Positions 17,782 through 25,069 of a stretch of DNA of 64,000 bases are shown one piece after another. The DNA is taken from contig DAITAC010000001.1 in NCBI GenBank assembly GCA_036824465.1, forward strand, positions 114,743 to 178,742, given 5' to 3'. The notes under the pieces are model-generated. The model saw only the letters and a list, made by a program, of their open reading frames with translations. It was not told the origin of the DNA and made no database searches. Source of the stretch: JAKOQB01 sp036824465 (GTDB lineage Bacteria > Pseudomonadota > Gammaproteobacteria > Burkholderiales > Burkholderiaceae_F). A program made the translations under genes and the position numbers. Position 1 is the first letter of the stretch, and each line of letters opens with the position of its first letter.

Positions 17782-18975
17782 ATGGCAAGCGACTTTCTCT
17801 TTACTTCCGAATCCGTTTCCGAAGGCCATCCGGACAAGGTGGCCGACCAGATCTCCGATGCGATCCTCGACGCGATCCTGGCGCAGGATCCGCGCTCGCG
17901 CGTGGCCGCCGAAACGCTGGTGAACACCGGACTTGTGGTCCTGGCCGGCGAGATCACGACCAACGCGCACGTCGATTACATCGAAGTGGCGCGCAACACG
18001 ATCAAGCGCATCGGCTACGACAACACCGAGTACGGCATTGACTACAAGGGTTGCGCGGTGCTGGTCGCCTACGACAAGCAGAGCAACGACATTGCACAGG
18101 GCGTGAACCAGGCCTCCGATGACTATCTGAACCAGGGCGCCGGCGACCAGGGCCTTATGTTCGGCTACGCGTGCGACGAGACGCCGGAACTGATGCCGGC
18201 GCCGATCTACTACGCGCACCGACTGGTCGAGCGCCAGGCCGATCTGCGCCGCGACGGCCGCATGCCCTATCTGCGACCCGATGCGAAGAGCCAGATCACG
18301 ATGCGCTATGTCGACGGCAAGCCGCATTCGGTCGACACCGTGGTGCTGTCGTCACAGCACGCACCGGAGATGAGCGACGGTAAAGCGATGAAGAAGGAGT
18401 TCGTCGACGCGGTGATCGAGATGATCATCAAGCCCAGTATCCCCGCCGAGTGGCTAAGAAACACCCGCTATCTCGTCAATCCGACCGGGCGTTTCGTGGT
18501 CGGCGGGCCGCATGGCGACTGCGGACTGACGGGTCGCAAGATCATCGTCGACACGTACGGCGGCGCCTGCCCGCACGGCGGCGGTGCGTTCTCCGGCAAG
18601 GATCCGAGCAAGGTTGATCGCTCCGCGGCGTATGCGGCGCGTTACGTTGCCAAGAACGTGGTCGCTGCAGGCTTGGCGCGGCAGTGCCAGGTGCAGGTTG
18701 CGTACGCGATCGGCGTGGCCAGGCCGATGAACATCACCGTCTACACCGAAGGCACGGGCGTCATCTCCGACGAAAAGATCAGCCAACTGGTCGCTGAGCA
18801 CTTCGACCTGCGCCCCAAGGGCATCGTGCAGATGCTTGACCTCTTGCGCCCGATCTACGAGAAAACGGCCGCCTACGGCCATTTCGGCCGCGACGAGCCC
18901 GAGTTCACCTGGGAACGCACTGACAAAGCGGCCACGCTGGCTGAGGCCGTCGGCTTGAAACGCAAGGCCGCATAG
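17782..18975 (+). CDS. metK: S-adenosylmethionine synthetase
   Basis: MetK makes SAM from methionine and ATP. The 397-residue protein shows the expected elements: SEGHPDKVADQISDA at the N-terminus (ATP and metal ligands), NQGAGDQGLMFGYA, the P-loop-like GGGAFSGKDPSKVDRSAAY, and the C-terminal RPIYEKTAAYGHFGRDEPEFTWE. The ATG at 17782 has a GGAGAG site and gives the family length. With ahcY and metF elsewhere in the window it belongs to the methyl cycle. Its last 53 bases are repeated 132 nt downstream. The leader is about 135 nt if the TATAAT at 17635 is the promoter. Confidence 0.97.
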   Translation: MASDFLFTSESVSEGHPDKVADQISDAILDAILAQDPRSRVAAETLVNTGLVVLAGEITTNAHVDYIEVARNTIKRIGYDNTEYGIDYKGCAVLVAYDKQSNDIAQGVNQASDDYLNQGAGDQGLMFGYACDETPELMPAPIYYAHRLVERQADLRRDGRMPYLRPDAKSQITMRYVDGKPHSVDTVVLSSQHAPEMSDGKAMKKEFVDAVIEMIIKPSIPAEWLRNTRYLVNPTGRFVVGGPHGDCGLTGRKIIVDTYGGACPHGGGAFSGKDPSKVDRSAAYAARYVAKNVVAAGLARQCQVQVAYAIGVARPMNITVYTEGTGVISDEKISQLVAEHFDLRPKGIVQMLDLLRPIYEKTAAYGHFGRDEPEFTWERTDKAATLAEAVGLKRKAA

Positions 18976-19054
18976 TTTGCACACTTGCCGCTTTGCCGCG
19001 CAGGCTAATGTCGGTGAAACCGACGTTAAGCCCGCGCAGCGGGCGGCCGGAGTC

Positions 19055-19107
19055 ACAAAGCGGCCGCGCTGGCTGAGGCCGTCGGCTTGAAGCGCAAGGC
19101 CGTGTAG
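19055..19107 (+). pseudogene. Partial duplicate of the metK 3' end
   Basis: The segment matches the last 53 bases of metK (18923-18975) at 49 of 53 positions, including the stop codon, in direct orientation and 132 nt away. The encoded ends are KAATLAEAVGLKRKAA in metK and KAAALAEAVGLKRKAV in the copy. No start or upstream metK sequence precedes the copy, so it is a non-coding remnant. The intervening 79 nt hold small hairpins (CCCGCGCAGCGGG). Confidence 0.8.
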
Positions 19108-19215
19108 CACGCTGCTGAGCGGCGTTGCGGCGAGAGTCGCAGAACTGTGGAGGCTGCGGGCGAGAGCGCAAGACCAACTGCGCCGCCCGCCGGTCTTCCT
19201 TCACCGGCCCGGCAT

Positions 19216-19698
19216 TCAGTACGGCGTTCCGTCTTTGTGGCGGAACTGCCAGAGGCCATCGGCACCCAGCACGGCCTTCAAGTCATCGTCGGGATAGGCG
19301 GCCTGATCGCCGGGCGTGCGGTCACCAACCTCGAGATAGACGACATCGCTCTCGGACCGATTGACGAGGTGGTGCCCATCTCCGGTGCCCGCCTTGAAAC
19401 CGGCGCACATTCCCGGTGACAGCGACGACTCGCCGACATCGGTGATCAGCGTCGGATTGCCTTCAAGGATGTACACGAGTTCGTCCTGCCTCGAGTGCGC
19501 GTGCCGAAGTGCGGACATCGCGCCGGGAGAAAGACGTGTCAGATTGACGCCGAAGTTGGTCAGGCCAAACGGGTCGCCAAGCGGCCGTTTCTCGCGGCCA
19601 CGCACGAGCGACGCGAATGGCTCTGGGTAGTTCGTTGCCTTCGTGCGAAGAGGGGCCTCCGCGGCGAGAAGCGCAGTCGGTCTTTTCGATTGACTCAT
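19216..19698 (-). CDS. Cupin-domain protein
   Basis: This 160-residue single-cupin protein has motif 1 in HAHSRQDELVYILEG and motif 2 in GDGHHLVNRSESDVVYLEVGDR, giving the usual two His, Glu and His metal ligands of the beta-barrel. Proteins like this are often annotated as cupins acting on sugar-like or small carboxylated compounds, but the substrate is unknown. It lies convergent with the metK tail duplicate, and a RidA pseudogene follows upstream on the same strand. ATG 19698 gives the expected short N-terminal arm. Confidence 0.85.
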   Translation of the reverse strand: MSQSKRPTALLAAEAPLRTKATNYPEPFASLVRGREKRPLGDPFGLTNFGVNLTRLSPGAMSALRHAHSRQDELVYILEGNPTLITDVGESSLSPGMCAGFKAGTGDGHHLVNRSESDVVYLEVGDRTPGDQAAYPDDDLKAVLGADGLWQFRHKDGTPY

Positions 19699-19731
19699 CC
19701 GCCGCCTTCCTATGTGCCCCGTGCAAGTCCG

Positions 19732-19868
19732 TTATCGCGGCGCGGTCACCATGCTCTCGACCAGTATGTCCTGCGACCTCAGGGGCGCCTCAACGCAGGC
19801 ACGAACCGGCGGCTTATGCGCGTCTAGCCGTTCTCCGGGGTGACCGGATCAACTCGTTCGATCGTCAT
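19732..19868 (-). pseudogene. RidA/YjgF-family gene remnant with internal deletion
   Basis: On the minus strand an ATG at 19868 opens MTIERVDPVTPENG and then hits a stop. In another frame the segment LDAHKPPVRACVEAPLRSQD continues into ILVESMVTAPR and a stop at 19732. These match the first dozen and last thirty residues of RidA (YjgF/imine deaminase) proteins, whose C-termini read RACVEARL and then VEIMVTAAR. The central 75 or so codons are missing, so the gene was lost by deletion plus frameshift. Recognition rests on the C-terminal motif. Confidence 0.65.
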
Positions 19869-19883
19869 GGTTGTCGCCTGGGA

Positions 19884-20450
19884 TCACAGCGCAAATCGCG
19901 CACGTAACAAGGACGCCTCGCCCGCGGCAGACGCAATTCTCCCGCCGAGCTTGCGCGTCAGCGCCAGCATCGCCTCGTTGCCCGCCTGAACGTCGCCGCA
20001 CAGGTGCGTTATCCCGTGACGCCGTGCATACCGCGCGAGCCGACGCATCAACTCCTGACCGAGGCCGAGGCCCTGCCAGTGATCAGCAACGACGATGGCG
20101 AAGTCCGCCGCCGACGCATCGTCGCGGACCACATAACGTGCATCCGCGACCAGCACTGGTTCGTCATCGTCGCCGTCGGGCGCTTCAGCCACCAGCGCCA
20201 CGTGCGTGCGATAGTCGATTTCGGTGAACTTGCGCAACAACGACTCCGGCAACGCGTTGACCGCCAGGTGAAAACGCTGGCGGCGCGTCGACGGAGAAAG
20301 CGAGGCAACGAATTCCTGCTCCGCCCGCGCATCCTGCGGCAGTATCGGGCGCACCGTCACCGCACGGCCATCCGTGAGCACGACGCGGTCGATCAGCGCT
20401 GACGGATAGCGATGAATCCGGTACGGTGCCGACGCGACTGCGCCGTTCAT
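19884..20450 (-). CDS. GNAT-family N-acetyltransferase
   Basis: This 188-residue acetyltransferase has the GNAT core: VTVRPILPQDARAEQEF at the N-terminus, RFHLAVNALPESLL in the helix region, then the acetyl-CoA loop in DHWQGLGLGQELMRRL (Q/RxxGxG/A type) and a terminal GNEAMLALTRKLG. It resembles the acetyltransferase domains found in protein-lysine acetylases of the Pat type, but no regulatory domain is attached. ATG 20450 overlaps the DUF2917 stop by one base (TGATG), so the two genes are coupled and probably controlled by the divergent LysR regulator. Confidence 0.85.
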   Translation of the reverse strand: MNGAVASAPYRIHRYPSALIDRVVLTDGRAVTVRPILPQDARAEQEFVASLSPSTRRQRFHLAVNALPESLLRKFTEIDYRTHVALVAEAPDGDDDEPVLVADARYVVRDDASAADFAIVVADHWQGLGLGQELMRRLARYARRHGITHLCGDVQAGNEAMLALTRKLGGRIASAAGEASLLRARFAL

Positions 20451-20794
20451 CACACCGCTCCCGCCGCGGCATGCGCCGCGCCGGCAAGCACCCCGCGCAC
20501 GCGCAACCATGTGCGGGCAATCTGACCCATAAGCCTCGCGACCCTGGTCGGCGCCGGCGCCGCGGGACGCACCGAGATTTCCACCGGCCCCGCGATCGCC
20601 GAGATTGCGACGGCGGCGTCGGATGCAATGACGAATTGATCACAGGGGTTCAGCACGATGTCGCGGCTCTCGCCGTCAATCGTCAGCCACGCCGTGCCGC
20701 GTGCGACCGTGAGGCGCACACCGCGCGACCGCTTCAGAATCGCGATGCCATGATGATTGAGGGTCAGCTTGCCGTGGGTCAGTTCGATGCTCAT
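20450..20794 (-). CDS. DUF2917 protein (locus 1)
   Basis: This 114-residue protein of the DUF2917 family has a compact beta-rich region: LTLNHHGIAIL, then RLTVARGTAWLTIDGESRDI, then LNPCDQFVI, resembling a small cupin-like barrel without metal ligands. A hydrophobic/basic C-terminal tail follows. ATG 20794 is preceded by 14 unconserved in-frame codons. It diverges from a LysR regulator gene across about 140 nt and is followed with a one-base overlap by a GNAT gene. A second LysR/DUF2917 divergon lies at 39002-40582. Function unknown. Confidence 0.85.
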   Translation of the reverse strand: MSIELTHGKLTLNHHGIAILKRSRGVRLTVARGTAWLTIDGESRDIVLNPCDQFVIASDAAVAISAIAGPVEISVRPAAPAPTRVARLMGQIARTWLRVRGVLAGAAHAAAGAV

Positions 20795-20933
20795 GGTGTC
20801 CTTCCCGCCGGGCGCCCTCGCATGCCGAAAGCGCATGTTTGCGGTTGACCGGCCTTGTTGATGGAGCGCATATTCCGTCCTTACGGCTCAGCCATCAAAC
20901 GTTCTTTTCGCAGGACTCGCATTCCCTAGACGC

Positions 20934-21854
20934 ATGCAAAAGGACCCGGCCCGGCTGCCACCTCTGGACCTTCTGACGGCATTTGAAGCCGCCGCGCGCC
21001 ACCTTTCGTTCACCAAGGCGGCCACGGAGCGATTTCTCACGCAGTCGGCCATCAGTCGACAGATCAAAGCGCTCGAAGACGACCTTGGCGTAGCGCTGTT
21101 CCGTCGCAAGCACCGCGCACTGGCGCTGACTGACGAAGGTGCGCGCCTGAACGAGGCCGTGCGCACGGCCATGAAGGAGCTGCGCGCCGAAGTCACGCGC
21201 ATCCGCGCGCCGCAGCGGCGCGAAGTGGTTGCGCTGACCACCACGCCCGGCCTCGCATCGCTGTGGCTGATCCCGCGATTGAACGACTTCCTGCAAACGC
21301 ATCCGGGCGTCGATGTGCGGTTCGACACCAGCCTCGAGCGCCGCGACCTGAGCGCCGAAGGATTCGATCTGGCGATTCGTTATGCACGCGTCGGCAGCTC
21401 AACGGGCCCACAGTTGTTTCGCGAAGTCACGTTGCCGGTGTGCAGCCCCACGCTGGCGCAATCCCGCGCGCGTCCGCTTAAGGTGCCCGCCGATCTTCGG
21501 CATCACACGCTCCTGCGGATCACCGTGCCGCCCGGTGCGGGTGTGCCACTGGAGTGGCAACCGTGGCTGCAGGCAGTCGGACTCGGCAATCTGGAGCCTG
21601 CCTCTACGCTGAGTTTCAGTAACTACGACAGTGCCATCGCCGCGGCGCTTCAGGGGCAAGGTGTGGCGCTTGGCCGCCGGCCGCTGATAGACACCCTGCT
21701 GCGCAGTCGCAAACTCATCGCGCCGTTCAAGCACGATGCGATCGCGTCGGAGCGCGCGTACTTCCTTGTCGTCGCGCCGGCCGCGCGCAGCCGGCCCGCG
21801 GTGCGCGCACTGGAGCAATGGCTGCTGGCGCAAGCGGGTTCTGCCGACGCTTGA
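20934..21854 (+). CDS. LysR-family regulator, GcvA-like (locus 1)
   Basis: This 306-residue LysR-type transcriptional regulator has an N-terminal winged HTH (about residues 10-70; LPPLDLLTAFEAAARHLSFT, SAISRQIKALEDDLGVALF) and a periplasmic-binding-like effector domain (LASLWLIPRLNDF, FDLAIRYARVG, GVALGRRPL). The effector domain most resembles the GcvA group. It is divergent from the DUF2917-GNAT pair, which it probably regulates from the shared 139-bp intergenic region. The inducer is unknown. Confidence 0.93.
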   Translation: MQKDPARLPPLDLLTAFEAAARHLSFTKAATERFLTQSAISRQIKALEDDLGVALFRRKHRALALTDEGARLNEAVRTAMKELRAEVTRIRAPQRREVVALTTTPGLASLWLIPRLNDFLQTHPGVDVRFDTSLERRDLSAEGFDLAIRYARVGSSTGPQLFREVTLPVCSPTLAQSRARPLKVPADLRHHTLLRITVPPGAGVPLEWQPWLQAVGLGNLEPASTLSFSNYDSAIAAALQGQGVALGRRPLIDTLLRSRKLIAPFKHDAIASERAYFLVVAPAARSRPAVRALEQWLLAQAGSADA

Positions 21855-21970
21855 CGCCTCTGGCGCCGGCCCCGATGCAATTCGCGCCGCCAGTGCGCAG
21901 CCCATCGCGACGCGCTCGACTCGACGCGGCCGTTACCGGACGATGGCGGCATGAACCGGGGAGCACGTCG

Positions 21971-22696
21971 ATGAAAGGCATCTCGGAGGCTACGGAGTTC
22001 TTGTTCGAGGTCCTCAGGCACACACCTGCGTTCGTCTGGGCCATTCTGGTCGCGTTGCTGACGATCGGCGGCCTGCAGCTCCGCGAGCAGACGCTCAGCC
22101 GTGCGCGCGTGCTGGTGACAACGGTGAGCCTTGCAGTACTCGCGCTCGCCGGCCTGCTGGCGGCGTTTCGCTTCCACTGGGTCGCCTGGCTGGCATGGCT
22201 TGCAGGCGGCATGGCGGTTTTCACCTTCGCGGCCGGCGTGCAATGGCCGCGCCGCGTGCGTCACCTTGTCGAACGGGATGCGTTCGTCGTCGGCGGCAGC
22301 GCAGTACCGCTGCTGGCAATGCTGAGCATGTTCATTGTGTTCTACGCGCTGAACGTCGCGCTTGCACTGCATCCGGACTGGAAGCAGGACAGCAGACTCG
22401 CGCTCGCGGCCGGCATCGCCTACAGCATCCTCCCGGGCCTGCTCCTTGCGCGCGCGCACATGATCTTCGCAAGTGCGCGAACGATCAGCCGGCCGAAGCG
22501 TCGTGGCCGGCTGATCGTCGGGTCAGAAGCCAATCGCGCTCAGCCTCCGCTGAGCGCCTGCACGATGCACAACTCGTCGGTCGGTTTCAGCGGCAGCAGC
22601 AGATCGAACACCGCGTCGCCGTTGACGAAGAAGCGAACATGCCGACGCATCTGGTCCTGCTCATTGATCATGCGAAAGCGGATGCCGGGGTACTGA
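21971..22696 (+). CDS. DUF6622-like membrane protein with unusual C-terminal extension
   Basis: The first 170 residues form a hydrophobic protein with about six transmembrane helices: RHTPAFVWAILVALLTIGGL, a second near VTTVSLAVLALAGLLAAFRF, WLAWLAGGMAVFTFAAGV, LAMLSMFIVFYALNVAL and AAGIAYSILPGLLLARA. This resembles the small DUF6622-type proteins, which end near that last helix. Here the frame runs another 70 codons, across a 14-bp hairpin and into the antisense of the convergent ThiS-like gene. That extension is low in hydrophobicity and probably not selected; a lost stop codon is likely. Start ATG 21971 has GGGGAG eight bases upstream. Confidence 0.7.
   Translation: MKGISEATEFLFEVLRHTPAFVWAILVALLTIGGLQLREQTLSRARVLVTTVSLAVLALAGLLAAFRFHWVAWLAWLAGGMAVFTFAAGVQWPRRVRHLVERDAFVVGGSAVPLLAMLSMFIVFYALNVALALHPDWKQDSRLALAAGIAYSILPGLLLARAHMIFASARTISRPKRRGRLIVGSEANRAQPPLSACTMHNSSVGFSGSSRSNTASPLTKKRTCRRIWSCSLIMRKRMPGY
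22481..22518. terminator. Strong GC-rich hairpin, possible bidirectional terminator
   Basis: The arms ACGATCAGCCGGCC (22481-22494) and GGCCGGCTGATCGT (22505-22518) are perfectly complementary over 14 bp with a 10-nt loop. It lies just past the conserved end of the plus-strand membrane protein and 21 nt past the stop of the minus-strand ThiS-like gene. There is no T run, so Rho-independent termination is uncertain; an mRNA 3'-end stabiliser is an alternative. Confidence 0.6.
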
Positions 22697-22797
22697 CGGT
22701 CGAGATCCTTCAGGACTTCGGCCAGAGTGGCCCCGCCCGCTTCGACCCATGCGTGTTGCGTGTACGAGCGCAGCGGCGTCGGAATCAGCACTTTCAT
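22540..22797 (-). CDS. MoaD/ThiS family ubiquitin-like protein
   Basis: This 85-residue beta-grasp protein ends in the diglycine tail VQALSGG, the feature that allows adenylation and thiocarboxylation in MoaD, ThiS and related sulfur carriers. The body shows MKVLIPTPLRSYT, VEAGGATLAEVLKDLDRQYPG and RFFVNGDAVFD, typical of the fold. No E1-like ThiF/MoeB partner or other molybdopterin or thiamine genes lie nearby. It begins 12 nt after the BNR-propeller gene on the same strand, so the two look like a unit. The partner is an open question. Confidence 0.88.
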   Translation of the reverse strand: MKVLIPTPLRSYTQHAWVEAGGATLAEVLKDLDRQYPGIRFRMINEQDQMRRHVRFFVNGDAVFDLLLPLKPTDELCIVQALSGG

Positions 22798-22809
22798 CCG
22801 GCGATTTTT

Positions 22810-24009
22810 CTACGCCAACTCGGCCGCTTCGACCGCGTAGATCTCCGGCAGATTTCGCGCGAAGCAGGCCCATTTGGCTCCTCCATCGCGGCTCATCCAC
22901 AGTTCGCCGCTGGTGGTGCCGAAGTACAGCCCCACGGGATCGCGCGCGTCCACGCTCATCGCCTGGCGCTTGATGGTCCACCACGCCTGCTGTTGCGGCA
23001 GGCCGGCATCGAGCCGATGCCAGGTCTTGCCGCCATTGCGCGTCACATAGACGCTCGGCTTGCCGTCGGGGCTGGTGCGCGGCCAGACGGTCTGGCCGTC
23101 CATTGGCAATACCCACGCGGTGTTGTCGTCGCGCGGATGCACGACCATCGTGAAGCCGATGTCGCCGACCTTCTTCGGCATCGCGCGGCCAATGCGCACC
23201 CATTCGTTGTCCGGCCGATCCAGCCGATAGATGCCGCAGTGGTTCTGCTGGTACAGCCGGTCCGGATTGCTCGGACACATGCGCACGCAGTGCGGATCAT
23301 GGAACGTGACGACCGAGGCGTCGAATCCCTCGACCACTTGCATACCCTTGATCAGCGGCGCAAACGTCTTGCCACCGTCGAGCGATTCATGCACGCCGCC
23401 GCCCGACATGCCGAAGTACAGGTGCTTGGGGTCGCGCGGGTCGATGATGATCGAATGCAGCTTCGGCCCGTCGGGCGTGCCATCCTGCACGGTGCCCATC
23501 CACTCGCGGTACGTTGGATCGTCGTTGATGTACGAGAACGGCGCCCACGTGATTCCGCCATCGTCGGAGCGAAACAGACCTTGCGGCGAGGTGCCCGCAT
23601 ACCAGACGTTCGGCTCGTTCGCGTGCGCGGGCGTCAGCCAGAACGTGTGATCGACCGATCGGCCGCTGCCATCCGCCGCCTTCGCAAATGCGGGCGGCTT
23701 GGTGGCCTCCTTCCAGGTGCGGCCGAAGTCAGTCGAGCAGAACACGGTCGGGCCCAGATGACCGGTCTTGGCCGCTGCGAGCAGCGTGCGACCGTCGCGC
23801 GGATCAAGCACCAGGTGATTGACGATATGGCCGAGAAAATGTGGCCCATCAGCGCGCCAGGTCCGGCGCGCCGCATCGCCGTGGAATAGCCACGCTCCCT
23901 TGCGCGTTGCGACGAGAACGAGCGCGCGACGCGCTGGCTTTGTGCGCGCAGCGGCGCGAGCAGATCGTTTTGGATTCTGCGCGGATGCTTTCGTCGTTCT
24001 TCGCACCAT
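22810..24009 (-). CDS. BNR/Asp-box beta-propeller protein (sialidase-like fold)
   Basis: This 399-residue protein is built from repeated BNR (Asp-box) blades: STDFGRTW, SDDGGITW, SLDGGKTF, TRNGGKTW and SRDGGAKW, each S/T-x-D/N-x-G-x-x-W/F. The first 25 residues are basic and Ala-rich with no clear signal peptide, so it is probably cytoplasmic, unlike true sialidases. No sialidase arginine triad is evident. Annotations such as glycosyl hydrolase are based on fold only. It is followed 12 nt later by the ThiS-like gene. Conserved histidines (HTFWL, DPHCVRMC) might form an active or metal site. Confidence 0.85.
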   Translation of the reverse strand: MVRRTTKASAQNPKRSARAAARTKPARRALVLVATRKGAWLFHGDAARRTWRADGPHFLGHIVNHLVLDPRDGRTLLAAAKTGHLGPTVFCSTDFGRTWKEATKPPAFAKAADGSGRSVDHTFWLTPAHANEPNVWYAGTSPQGLFRSDDGGITWAPFSYINDDPTYREWMGTVQDGTPDGPKLHSIIIDPRDPKHLYFGMSGGGVHESLDGGKTFAPLIKGMQVVEGFDASVVTFHDPHCVRMCPSNPDRLYQQNHCGIYRLDRPDNEWVRIGRAMPKKVGDIGFTMVVHPRDDNTAWVLPMDGQTVWPRTSPDGKPSVYVTRNGGKTWHRLDAGLPQQQAWWTIKRQAMSVDARDPVGLYFGTTSGELWMSRDGGAKWACFARNLPEIYAVEAAELA

Positions 24010-24218
24010 CAGACTCCTCCGTAATTTTGATCGATTCGTCAGTGCTTCACTTCAAGCTTCGCCCCCCATCAACGGGGCCGAGGCAGATTTCCGCGCAACG
24101 CGGGCCTCGTGCCGCCAAAACGACGGGCGCCTGCAAGCACCCGGCTTCGGTCCAGGGCGAAGGGAGATTCAGCATCCATAGGTTTACCTCATGCATCGCT
24201 GCAGATTCGCCCTGCCCC

Positions 24219-24248
24219 CGCCTTCTCCCGCAGATACGGGAGAAGGCG
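24219..24248. repeat. 12-bp perfect inverted repeat
   Basis: CGCCTTCTCCCG (24219-24230) and CGGGAGAAGGCG (24237-24248) are separated by six bases. This is a common form of repetitive extragenic palindrome in GC-rich proteobacteria. It lies in the 285 nt between the BNR gene and the sigma-factor remnant, where I see no gene. Confidence 0.6.
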
Positions 24249-24294
24249 CGCATCTTGTCGGCGCGCGCAGACAGGCCCGCGCGCGCGTTTTTCG

Positions 24295-24474
24295 TCAGCG
24301 CCGCGCGGCACACTTGAGTCTGGCGCCGGCCACCCCATTGCCGCCGGGTTTTTCGAGCAGATCGCCGGGAACGCTCGGCAGCAGGCGGTGGTTTTTCAGC
24401 AGCGGCTCGCCGACCAGCGCTTCGACCAGCTTGAGTCCGGCCCCTCCCCCTGGGCGATCGGCTGCGACGACCGG
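24295..24474 (-). pseudogene. C-terminal remnant of a DUF6596-type ECF sigma factor
   Basis: Directly after the isochorismatase stop, an open minus-strand frame without a start reads GAGLKLVEALVGEPLLKN, then HRLLPSVPGDLLEKPGG, then degenerates to a stop at 24295. ECF sigma factors with the DUF6596 C-terminal domain carry the pattern GL-x-LVDAL, then LLPSVRGDLLxKLG, near their ends. The rest of that gene is absent, so this is a fossil fragment. The match is by eye and limited to about 45 residues. Confidence 0.6.
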
Positions 24475-25014
24475 TTAGGCCCCGAAGCGCAATTCCTCGG
24501 TAGAAATAGCGCGAACTCCAGGCCCAAAGCTTTCAATGCTCGACAGAGTTGCATTGTGGTGCCGAATGATCTGGGCTGCCGACAGATGTTCCTTGTGCTG
24601 CGTTGTGTGCGCGTCCGCGACCAGGATGATGGGGTAGCCAAGCGCCAGCGCTCGACGAGTAGTAGTGTCGACACAGAACTCGGTATGCAGTCCACAGATT
24701 ACAAGGTCGGTAACGCCATGCTGTTTGAGTAATTGCTCCAACTCCGTGCGATGGAACGAATCGGGGGACGTCTTTCGAATACGTAAGTCGCCAGGATGAA
24801 TTTGAAGGCCACGTGCAAGCTGCCACGCATCGGTTCCGAATTCAAGATATCCGGACTTCGACTCGTGCTGCACGAAGATCACAACCGCGCCCGCAGCCCG
24901 CGCTTTTTCTGAAACCTTGTTGATTCGATCGATCACTTGCTGCGAGTCGAAGGCGTCATGTTCGCCCTCGCAAAGTCCCTGTTGGACATCAATGACGAGT
25001 AAGGCGGTCTTCAT
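24475..25014 (-). CDS. Isochorismatase-family cysteine hydrolase
   Basis: This 179-residue cytoplasmic hydrolase has the triad Asp9 (LLVIDVQQG), Lys81 (RKTSPDSF) and Cys114 (GLHTEFCVDTT). The family includes nicotinamidases, ureidoacrylate amidohydrolases and isochorismatases; the substrate here is not determined. The ATG at 25014 matches the family start. Its base composition looks visibly less GC-rich than the flanking genes, and it abuts a sigma-factor remnant, so a transferred or recently inserted piece is possible. It follows the peptide ABC ATPase gene after 55 nt. Confidence 0.9.
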   Translation of the reverse strand: MKTALLVIDVQQGLCEGEHDAFDSQQVIDRINKVSEKARAAGAVVIFVQHESKSGYLEFGTDAWQLARGLQIHPGDLRIRKTSPDSFHRTELEQLLKQHGVTDLVICGLHTEFCVDTTTRRALALGYPIILVADAHTTQHKEHLSAAQIIRHHNATLSSIESFGPGVRAISTEELRFGA

Positions 25015-25069
25015 GCGTGGAAAGTCTGCTTCTCGCTAGCCGTTGGCCTGGGCTGTCTGGCCCGCTGCA

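Noticed and set aside
22700..24009. Annotating the BNR protein as a true sialidase
   Set aside because: Asp-box blades alone are shared by many propellers; there is no signal peptide and no clear Arg triad or nucleophile Tyr/Glu.
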